This document shows positions 48,501 through 60,500 of a stretch of DNA of 64,000 nt, piece by piece. The notes beneath the pieces were generated by a model that saw only the letters and a list, made by a program, of their open reading frames with translations, did no database searches and was not told where the DNA came from. Position 1 is the stretch's first letter; every line of letters starts with the position of its first letter. The position numbers were made by a program, and so were the translations under genes. The DNA is from Xestospongia bergquistia (Eukaryota > Porifera > Demospongiae > Haplosclerida > Petrosiidae), in NCBI GenBank assembly GCA_963965975.1, contig OZ014421.1:2345001-2409000 (forward strand). The letters are read 5' to 3'.

Positions 48501-51500
48501 CCAACCGTCTTGGGTGAAAATATTCTCTTACTAACTTGACTAAATCCTCACAAGATAACTCTGAGGGCTTCATTGGAGTCGATAAATTCCTAATTTACTG
48601 ATATGTGGTAACTCCACAAATGCTGAGAAGAACGGCACGTTTCTTCACTTCAGCTGCACTATCATTAGCTACAAAATAGTTCTTAAGTTGCTCTACGTAT
48701 GTGTCCCAATGTTCTCTCTTTGGAAAGAATTCTCCCATGCAGCCATTTTGATTTCTTTTTTTTTCGTGGTCTGCTTCTTCTTGAGCTTTCATCGTTGACT
48801 TCTCTAGAAGATCCCACGTGGTCTTGTGATTTCGTGACCTCTCGTCGTAGATCGCATTTCTGACCTTTCGTACTTTACCCTCGTCGCCAATTATGTGATG
48901 TATTGACTCAGTTATGCTCAAGACTCCAAACTAAAGATCCAGCAATAGCACAACATGAACATTTTTATATAGTATATTGCCTAGATCACTTATGGGAAAG
49001 GAAGTATGCACAATATAATGATATTCATAAGTATTACAACACAATAATCAAATAGTAATATAGTACAGGTCATTGGTATGTTTTCTGCCATAAATATTTT
49101 TCTGTGGTATTTTGATGTTCTCTGTTACATTTTCAAACACTACCTTTCTATTTCTAGTAAGTTTAGAAAAAGCATCATCCTGTAAAATTAAGCTTGCAAT
49201 GATACCTAAAACTTATAATAACTAAAACTCGCGGATTGACTAGTTGTGAGATAATCCTCCAGTACTTCATTTCCTTCCATTAGTGTAGTCAATTGAACAG
49301 GAAGAACAGCCTTCCTTCCAAACATTACCTCAAATGGTGTATATGGGGATGATGCATGCTTGGATGTGTTGTAGGTGAATACACAAGAATCAAGATACAT
49401 GTCCCAATCTTCCTTTTTCTCATGTGCATATTTAACGACCATATTTTTTAATGTCTGCTTCCATCACTCATCTAATCTATTGGCCTGAAATATGGTAGAC
49501 GTAAGGTCAATATTGAAACACAACATACTTGAGGATGATATGGAGTGGTAAATTGTCTTTTAATGCCCTAGCAATTTCATCTCCTTATCAACTTCACTTC
49601 TAAATTCCCTTCCTTGATCAATATTAAATAGTAAATGTATTGGTAACACTTTTAAATAAAAATAATACAACTACCTGCTTATCTTTCCTTGATAAATAAA
49701 ACAATTCACCATCATTTACAACAAACTTCTCTCCTTTTTTTCTTATTTGTCTTTTTCTAGTGGCAGTGCATTCTTTAGAGTATCTTTTTCCACAATATAG
49801 AGGTAAACTTCATCTAATAGATCAAATTCATCAAAATCATCTCTCTCTGCCATACTTCTCATCTCTCTTTTCATAAAGTAACAGGTTACTAAAGGTCAAC
49901 AGCCTTCTTTCATACTTTACTGCATTCTTTGAGTTAGCATAAGTATTGTTCGTCAGTTTACTACATTCTTCTAGGTTAGCGCGATTGGAATCAGCCATTT
50001 TGATCAGGTAGGACAAAAATTTACAACAGCGGACATAAAATTTCAGCAGATATGTTAAATTATTTTGTCCTAGGACAAAAAATTTTTTTAGGGACAAATT
50101 TTTTCGTGGCAAATCTGCTTTTCTAACTCAGGGCCAGCAGCTAGACCTTCTATATAACCTAACATGTATTGCTTTGCCTTCCTACATTAGTTTTTGATGT
50201 TTTCTATTGTAACAATATCTAGAGCCAGTGGAATGTTTTCACGTAGGTTTGGAAAGGTATAATTAGTATACACTCTGGTGTATCTCTTTGATTGTTATCA
50301 GCAATGTTCAATGGGGTTAAATTTACAGTGGAACTTGGGAAACATTATGCAGCAATGCAGACGATTGTGTAAATATCGATTGTGCTCATCTATAAAGTCT
50401 GAAGCCATAATACCAGCACCTTTACCCTTTGGTTTAATCGAATGCATGTCAACACTTCCCCACTGTGTTTAGCCGAGAATATTGATTCATTATGAAATAT
50501 GACAAGTCTTGTCAAGAATAGCAGTAGGATGACATTCAAGATCACTTAGAAGACACTAAGCAGCTTCGATTGTTGGAGCATTATCTTTGTTAATAAATCC
50601 CTGAGTAACCATTTTACGAATGAATTTCCGCCTATACTCAACCACATCATCTCTTTCATGTCCGCCAATGTATTACCCTTCTGTTGGTCCAAGTCATGAA
50701 AACCAAGCTCATGCAGCCACTTTCTAGAGGTTTCAACACTAACTCTTCGAGGAAAACCTGATTCATTGGGCGGAAGCTCTTCATTGACTCATTGGCAAAA
50801 TGATCTTGCTGTCATGTTCGGTCGTCCTTTTACTTAAGCATTTTCGCACGCAAACTGTCTAACACACATATTTAATCGCTCATTGTGCCACACAACACCT
50901 CTTTGTTGATATTTTCCCTGTAACGAATCTGGGAAATTGTTACTGTTACTTAAAAACACTACTCTCCATTCTCTAACAGTTCGATCACTTTTCTTGACTG
51001 TCTCTCCAATCAATTTTGCTGCATTTGTTTGTGAAAGGTGCATCCTGGTTACCAACAAATTATGCAAGAGAAGAGTAAGAGACATAATATCACCTCTGTG
51101 CAAAATATTCAGCCACTCATGAGCATACAATCACACAGCAGCATCTTCTTCCATGTCTTCAATTGATGGCTCATACCACTCATATTGTGATGTTTGATAA
51201 TCATTTAAACTTGTAACTTCTTCTTGAGTAAACTCTGGCTCATTTGTGGAAGATACAGTCTTATTTCTTTTACTATTTCTAGGATTAAGTAACTGTATAA
51301 TTCTTTTTCTCTTACTACTTTTGGTGGCATTGCGTTAAGGGCATTAATTAGAATAACATGTGACCGCATTTGCCAAAAATATTGATTTTGATTTGTCAGT
51401 GCATAACAACCCAAAAAAATTTTCGAAAGTGACCGTTTTTGGAGGCAATTGAAAGTATTCTAAGAAATATTGAAAAAAGTTTATTGTTACGATGGAGCTA

Positions 51501-54500
51501 CTTGATGCTTTAATTTTTTAATTATCAACGAAAAAATGCAAATGTATGCCTTGTTGCACTGTATGGACATGTATACATGTTACGTGACTTTAATACAGTA
51601 TTGTTGCTATCTAGAAGCTGTAATAGCTGTATTGACATTTATAAATGTTGTTATAGTGACTTGAAAGCCTATTCTAGTGCTTGGATATTGGATTACCTCA
51701 TTAATACACTCGCTAAACTTGTATTTCTTTATTGCTTCACTGCTACCTCCATACACATGAATGTACAAAACCACAGCACTTATAGCAATAAAAACATTAG
51801 AATGTCAATGTTCACTAAACTATAAAGAAACTATTAAACAATAAGTAGGACTAGTTATAATAAACATAATTTTGATTGGATGATAATGAGGAATTTCTCA
51901 ACATGTTTTGCTTTGAAAACAGTGATGACGAATTTTTAGATGATGAGGAATAGGTCTAGAATGAAATAAATAGACATATGATTTTAAATAGTGATAAAAC
52001 AGAATCATAAATTGATAAGCTATGTAATATTTGAGAAAATATGAAAGACATTAGGTAGGACAGTTATTAGCTACCATTCACAAATACATAAGAACAACTT
52101 TATCTATAACATAATGGCTATCAATTGTAATGACCATTATTCACTGTTGTTGTATTATGATAATAAATTATTACTTTCCAGAGATAACACAATTTAATTG
52201 TCAACACACTTCATGATTATCAGTATACAAGATTTCATACCATATGATAAACCTCATGGTCTAGCTAACATCATAACTTTGTACTCACTACTTGATATAC
52301 TTTAGTGTTTGCTTGTACATGACATTCCCTGTTATCTTGATGATCAGTCAAACATCTATGCAAATACCAAGAATCATTAAAATTATGAATGTATTATGTG
52401 TTACTAGTACATTGAGTTGTAATTTATCTGTATAGTGTACATTGTGTATGTATTACTTCTTTGTGTTATTACTACAGGATGGCTGGACTGCATTACATTG
52501 TGCTGCATCCAATAATCATCCAGAGATCATCAAAATATTAATTACTGAAGGTGCTGATATTACTGCTGTTGATGAGGTATGAAAGATTATTTTTTTATTT
52601 CATCAAGTATTCAAGGATCATAGATAATATACTAAGTATGTTATTAAAATGTTATTATAGATCAATGAGAATACTCTTTGTATTATCTGTTATTGTTTGT
52701 TAAATATGAAGACTGGTATAATCACTATTTTGTATAACTATCCTATTCATTTTTTTAGCTATAAATTACAGCTATATTGTGTTAGAATCATAATTAATTT
52801 GGTATCTAGGAAGTACAATATTACAATTTTTTAATACAAGGTTTATATAAAATGTCTTTATACTAACTATTTGAATGAAACTAATGACTTGACATATTTT
52901 GTCATTTTGAAGTTGCATCTCAAAAATCTCTGTTTTGTAAACATACAGTTGCTATATATGCATATCTATTCAATATGTATGCAAAACTGTTGTTTGATAT
53001 ATTTTAGTAGCAGTGTCTTAACAAATTAGGTCACAAATGTTTTGCAAATCAAGTCACATATATAATATTTCATATTAATAAAAATATTATGTTTGGCTTT
53101 CTATTATTATATATATGTTTCACTGGGGATGAGTTTCGATGACTTTGGCAAATGGTACAATCTCTTACTTTCTGTTCAATTTTACTGTCTAGTTTTGACC
53201 ACCAAATGTAGCTACGAGCTAATCCTTTCATTTTCACTACTCCTGGATGAGCATGGTGTAATTCTTCTAATGCTTGAGCTCTTAACTTGGTTGGAATGAT
53301 GACTCATGTGCCCACAACAAACATCCATCTAGTAAACTTAACTCCGTTTGTCGTCTATAGTAGGATATACAATCTGACAGAACATCTGATACGTTCTCTG
53401 CCCAACCTCTACGTACTAAATTAACTACTCTTGATAATACCGGATCTTTCTCTGTACTTTTTCTTAAATCTGTTACTGTTAATGGTATAGATTCCAAGTG
53501 GTTCACTAGAGCAATTAACTCTGCTGGAGGTGAAGAGGGTTCCTTTGTCAATGGTATTAGTAATCTGCTCAACGCCTCTGCATTAGCTAGTTCTTGACCT
53601 GGGCAATATTTAAATAAATAGTTGTAACTTCCTAAAATAAGAGCCCACCTCTGGATTCTACAAGAGGCTAGTGTTGGAACTCTCTTGTGCTCTCCAAACA
53701 GATAAACTAATGGTTTATGGTCGGTGAATTTCTCAAATTCTCTACCAGCTAGGTATTTGTGAATCTTTTTGACACCAAAAATGATCGCTAATGCTTCCTT
53801 GTCGAGTTGCGAGTATTTTTTTCTATTCGTGATAGTGTTCTTGATGCGAACGCAATAGGTCTTTCTGCTCTTTCTTTAGTACGATGCGCAATAACTGCTC
53901 CTACTCCAATGAGTGATGCATCACAAGTTAAGACGAATGTCTGTGTATCTTTCATAATGAGCAAGTATAGTTGGTGACCTGATTAACTCCTTAGCTTTCT
54001 TGAATGTTTGTTCTTGTTCTGACTTCCAGTTCCATTTCCTGTCTTTGTACAAAAGTGAATATAATGGATTCAAAATAGTAGATAATTTTGGGAGAAATTT
54101 ACAATAATAATTAATTAAGCCTAAAAATGCTTTTAAGTTCCGACACATTGGTGGGACAGGGTGACTGTACAATGGCTTCTACTTTCTCTTCTGTAGGCTC
54201 AATTCCATGTTTAGTGATCTTGTGGCCCAGATATTGTACTTCGGGTGCCATGAATATACACGTTTCTCGTCTAAGTTTCATTCCAGCTAGTGACAATCTT
54301 TCTAATACTTTCTCTACATTGGCTACATGCTCTGATTCAGTATGGCCTGTGATTAATATATCATCAATATACACACTAACCTGTGGTATTCCTTGGATGA
54401 GATTTTCCATCGGGCGCTGAAATATTGATGGTGCTGAGTTGATTCCGAATGGTAGTCGTCTGTAGGCATATAACCCTTTGTGTGTATTGACGGTAGTGTA

Positions 54501-57500
54501 TAACTGAGACTGTAGATCAAGTTCTACTTGTTGATATGCGTGTGACAGATCCATCTTTGTAAAGGACTTTCCTCCTGCTAATGAAGAGAAGAGATCGTCA
54601 ACTTTAGGTAAAGGGTAGGTATCGAGCTTAGATGCTTTATTGATAGTGGTTTTGTAATCTCCACAGATACGAATTGAGTTGTCTGGTTTCATAACTGGGA
54701 CTATGGGTGAGTCCCACTCTGAGAACTGTACTCTCTCTATTATTCCCTCATGTTGTAGTCTGTCTAAGTCTGCCTCAAGTTTGGGTCTGATCGCATATGG
54801 AACCGGACAAGCTTTACAAAAAATAGGTTTAGTCTGGTGATCCCCAATGTGAATTTTTGCTGTTGTTCCTTTTAACTTCCTTAGACCTTTCTCAAACACC
54901 AGATTATACTTGTCCAAAACCAACTCTAAGTCTCCTTTCTGTTGTACTTGTTGTATACTCTGCCAATTCAACTGAAAATGCATAAGCCAGTTGTGACCAA
55001 AAAGACTTGGACCATTGCCTTCGACAATCAATAGTGGTAAAACTTTTTGTACTCCTTCGTAACTCACTTCTACATCCACTGTACCGAGTACTTTAATTTC
55101 GTGACCTGAGTATGATGTAAGTCCAACTGTTGATGGTTTCAGTTCCCTAATATGACCAATTTGTGCAAACGTTTGCTGACTAATCATTGATAATGACGCT
55201 CCAGTGTCTAACTCCATTGTAATTAATTTCTTATTTACTCTTACAGTAATTTGAATTGGTTTAGCTCGACTATCAGTTAGTCTCAAAAGTCTATGCTTCT
55301 TCTGACCTGGTAGCATAGTTATCTTCAACATGGTGTGTCTGCATATGAGGTTTTCGAGTCCTCTGTTTTGAACGCTGTTGCTGACGTCCACTCCTACACA
55401 TTTTAGAAATGTGACCTAGTATATGACATACATGACACTCCTTGTCTCTGAAAAAACAAGTTTGATCTATGTGCTGACCTCCACATCTGTAGCAATTCTG
55501 AATTGGTTTCGTCTTTTGCTGCAGGATTCTCTGGACTGCAACTAGTGGCTTCTGTTCAACTTCTTGCATGACTTTCGAACTTTTCTCAGCTGCTTCTAAT
55601 CCTTGAGCAACCTCAAGCGTCTTGGCAAGAGTCAAATCTGTTTCTGATAAGAGATGCCTTTGCATTCCAAGGTGATTAATACCACAAACAATTCTGTCTC
55701 TTAGCATCTCATCCAGCTTGTCTCCGAAATTACAAAATTCTGATAATTTCCTTAGTTCTGCTACAAAAGCAGCAATAGTTTTGTTTGACTGACGAACTTT
55801 TGAATTGAAATGAAAATGTTGAACTATCTCTGACCGTCTTGGTTGAAAATATTCTCTTACTAACTTGACTAAATCCTCATAAGATAACTCAGAAGGCTTC
55901 ATTGGAGTCAATAAATTCCTAATTTACTGATATGTGGTAACTCCACAAATGCTGAGAAGAATGGCACGTTTCTTCACTTCACCTCCACTATCATTAGCTA
56001 CAAAATAGTTTTTAAGTCGCTCTACGTATGTGTTCCATTGTTCTCTCTCTGGAAAGAATTCTCCCATGCAGCCATGTTTAGCCATTTTGACTTCTTTTTT
56101 TTTTCGTGGTCTGCTTCTTCTTGACCTTTCGTCATTGACTTCTCTAGAAGTCCCTCGTGGTCTCGTGGTTTCGTGACCTCTCGTCGTAGATCGCATTTCT
56201 GACCTTTCGTACTTTACCCTCGTCGCCAATTATGTGATGTATTGACTCAGTTATGCTCAAGACTCCATACTAAAGATCCAGCAATATCACAACATAAACA
56301 TTTTTATATAGTATATTGCCTAGATCACTTATGGGACAGGAAGTATGCACAATATAATGATATTCATAAGTATTACAACACAATAATCAAATAGTAATAC
56401 AGTACAGGTGATTGCTATGTTTTCTGTCATAAATATTTTTCTGTGGTATTTTGATGTTCTCTGTTACATTTTCAAACACTACCTTTCTATTTGTAGTAAG
56501 TTTAGAAAAAGCATCATCCTATATAATTGAGCTTACAATGATACCTAAAACTTATAATAACTAAAACTCGCGGATTGACTAGTTATGAGATAATCCTCCA
56601 GTACTTCATTTCCTTTCTTTACTGTAGTCAATTGAACAGGAAGAACAGCCTTCCTTCCAAACATTACCTCAAATGGTGTATATAGGGATGATGCATGCTT
56701 GGATGTGTTGTAGGTGAATACACAAGAATCAAGATACATGTCCCAATCTTCCTTTTTCTCATGTGCATATTTAACGACCATATTTTTTAATGTCTGCTTC
56801 CATCACTCATCTAATCTATTGGCCTGAAATATGGTAGACGTAAGGTCAATATTGAAACACAACATACTTGAGGATGATATGGAGTGGTAAATTGTCTTTT
56901 AATGCCCTAGCAATTTCATCTCCTTATCAACTTCACTTCTAAATTCCCTTCCTTGATCACTTGTAATAAGTTTGGGGAAACCCATCCTCATACAAATCTA
57001 TAAGACCAAGTAATGAAACAATACATCTATCAATACATAGAATACCTTCATTAATAAAGTAACTACACCTGTTGCACATTTACTTGGCAGTGGTACAGCC
57101 TCCACCCACTTAGTAAAATATTCTGATAAAGGCAAAACGTATCTGTTGCCATTCTTTGAGGCTGGGTTTATGGGTCCAATGAAGTCCATACCAACATGGA
57201 ACCATGGAGAATGAACTGGAATTGGATACAATTCAGGATATGATGTCAGAGGCTTCTTATTGACTCTTTGGCAAATGTCACAAGTTGCAATCTATAGTGT
57301 TAGTAGCTAAAAACAATTTTGTTTGTGTTCCTTAACTAACCATTTCTTTTACATCTTTTATAAGTCCCTTCCACATAAATCTCTCCTTTATTCTTGCAAC
57401 TGTTTTAGCAATTCCTAAGTGCCCAGATGTGATATCAATATGGCAAGCATTAGCCACTCTAATCTGTTCTGCTCTGTTCTGTACATAATTCACCGTCTGT

Positions 57501-60500
57501 TAAATAGTAAATGTATTGGTAACACTTTTAAATAAAAATAATACAACTAACCTGCTTATCTTTCCTTGATAAATAAAACAATTCACCATCATTTACAACA
57601 AACTTCTCTCCTTTTTTTCGTATTTGTCTTTTTCTAGTAGCAGTGCATTCTTTAGAGTATCTTTTTTCCACAATATAGAGGTAGACTTCATCTAATAGAT
57701 CAAATTCATCAAAATCATCTCTCTCTGCCATACGTCTCAGCTCTCTTTTCAAAAAGTAACAGGTTACTAAAGGTCAACAGCCTTCTTTCATACTTTACTG
57801 CATTCTTTGAGTTAGCATAAGTATTGTTCGTCTGTTTACTACATTCTTCTAGGTTAGCGCGATTGGAATCAGCCATTTTGATCAGGTAGGACAAAAATTT
57901 ACAACAGCGGACATAAAATTTCAGCAGATATGTTAAATTATTTTGTCCTAGGACAAAAAATTTTTTTAGGGACAAATTTTTTCGTGACAAATCTGCTTTT
58001 CTAACTCAGGGCCAGCAGCTAGACCTTCTATATAACCTAACATGTATTGCTTTGCCTTCCTACATTAGTTTTTGATGTTTTCTATTGTAACAATATCTAG
58101 AGCCAGTGGAATGTTTTCACGTAGGTTTGGAAAGGTATAATTAGTAAACACTCTGGTGTATCTCTTTGATTGTTATCAGCAATGTTCAATGGGGTTAAAT
58201 TCACAGTGGAACTTGGGAAACATTATGCAGCAATGCAGACGATTGTGTAAATATCGATTGTGCTCATCTATAAAGTCTGAAGCCATAATACCAGCACCTT
58301 TACCCTTTGGTTTAATCGAATGCATGTCAACACTTCCCCACTGTGTTTAGCCGAGAATATTGATTCATTATGAAATATGACAAGTCTTGTCAAGAATAGC
58401 AGTAGGATGACATTCAAGATTACTTAGAAGACACTAAGCAGCTTCGATTGTTAGAGCATTATCTTTGTTAATAAATCCCTGAGTAACCATTTTACGAATG
58501 AATTTCCGCCTATACTCAACCACATCATCTCTTTCATGTCCGCCAATGTATTACCCTTCTGTTGGTCCAAGTCATGAAAACCAAGCTCATGCAGCCACTT
58601 TCTAGAGGTTTCAACACTAACTCTTCGAGGAAAACCTGATTCATTGGGCGGAAGCTCTTCATTGACTCATTGGCAAAATGATCTTGCTGTCATGTTCGGT
58701 CGTCCTTTTACTTAAGCATTTTCTCACGCAAACTGTCTAACATACATATTTAATCGCTCATTGTGCCACACAACACCTCTTTGTTGATATTTTCCCTGTA
58801 ACGAATCTGGGAAATTGTTACTGTTACTTAAAAACACTACTCTCCATTCTCTAACAGTTCGATCACTTTTCTTGACTGTCTCTCCAATCAATTTTGCTGC
58901 GTTTGTTTGTGAAAGGTGCATCCTGGTTACCAACAAATTATGCAAGAGAAGAGTAAGAGACATAATGTCACCTATGTGCAAAATATTCAGCCACTCATGA
59001 GCATACAATCACACAGCAGCATCTTCTTCCATGTCTTCAATTGATGGCTCATACCACTCATATTGTGATGTTTGATAATCATTTAAACTTGTAACTTCTT
59101 CTTGAGTAAACTCTGGCTCATTTGTGGAAGATACAGTCTTATTTCTTTTACTATTTCTAGGATTAAGTAACTGTATAATTCTTTTTCTCTTACTACTTTT
59201 GGTGGCATTGCGTTAAGGGCATTAATTAGAATAACATGTGACCGCATTTGCCAAAAATATTGATTTTGATTTGTCAGTGCATAACAACCCAACAAAATTT
59301 TCCAAAGTGACCGTTTTTGGATGCATTTGAAAGTATTCTAAGAAATATTGAAAAAAGTTTATTATTACGATGGAGCTACTTGATGCTTTAATTTTTTAAT
59401 TATCAACGAAAAAATGCAAATTTATGCCTTGTTGTACTGTATGGACATGTATACATGTTACGTGACTTTAACCCTTCAACTGCGTTATTCAATTATTGCT
59501 CGTTAGGGGCGTGGTGCGGGATAAAAATTGCTTGAATCAATTATTGTCCCTGTCTTAACATTTCAAGGCGTTTTGTGGTTTCTATTTATAGTAGAAGTCT
59601 AAAAATAACTTTGTGGTTAGCCACGAGGTCCTGTGTGAAGAAGTGAGTAAGCAAGAGAGTTGTAATCTATCGATGCTTGTACCTTTATCTACGTATAAAC
59701 GGTAACTTTATGACTGACTGGTTCGTTAGAATTAGTCTTCCTTTGGCCTATATTCCTCTTTCATAGGCTATTGTTGGTATTAGATTACTGTTGAAAGAAA
59801 TGGACTACTAGTATCACCATAATTAGTAGGAGGTGTTGAAGAAGAGGTGGTACCAGAAGAAGAGAGAGTTGTAGTAACAATAACAATATTAGTTTCTTCA
59901 TCTAAAAAACAATCATCATCTTTTTTTTTCATTTTCATCAATAAAACCATCGAAATCGTCATCGCTAAAAGCGCTATCTATTTCTTCCATCAATAGTAAC
60001 AATGTCTCAGGATCATTTGAGCTTAGAAAACGAGCCATTTCAAAAGAAAAATCGATCCAAAAAAGCGAATGTTTTGGTGCCTAAAAGAGCCTTCCGCATT
60101 TTGCAATGAAATTGGGTGGGGCTCCCTATGGAGCCTTCCGCAAATGAAGGGTTAATACAGTATTGTTGCTATCTAGAAGCTGTAATAGCTGTATTGACAT
60201 TTATAAATGTTGTTATAGTGACTTGAAAGGCTATTCTAGTGCTTGGATATTGGATTACCTCATTAATACACTCGCTAAACTTGTATTTCTTTATTGCTTC
60301 ACTGCTACCTCCATACACATGAATGTACAAAACCACAGCACTTATAGCAATAAAAACATTAGAATGTCAATGTTCACTAAACTATAAAGAAACTATTAAA
60401 CAATAAGTAGGACTAGTTATAATAAACATAATTTTGATTGGATGATAATGAGGAATTTCTCAACATGTTTTGCTTTGAAAACAGTGATGATGAATTTTTA

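Larger units (their letters stand above)
42310..51250 (+). repeat. tandem unit 1 of gene B intron/exon block
   Basis: About 8.9 kb including a private 0.93-kb piggyBac-type insertion. Starts at TTTCTTTTACTATTTCTAG, shared with about 51263 and 59143. Contains in order: a stub of the DDE transposase N-terminus, intron, ankyrin exon 44214-44312, intron, truncated Gypsy (minus), integrase (minus) and DDE transposase (minus). Collinear with unit 2. Confidence 0.9.
51251..59135 (+). repeat. tandem unit 2 of gene B intron/exon block
   Basis: About 7.9 kb, collinear with unit 1 from TTTCTTTTACTATTTCTAGG onward. It lacks the piggyBac-type insertion and about 646 bp present in units 1 (43459-44104) and 3; the join is CAAATACC|AAGAATC at about 52368. 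It keeps the full integrase gene that unit 1 has lost. Confidence 0.9.
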
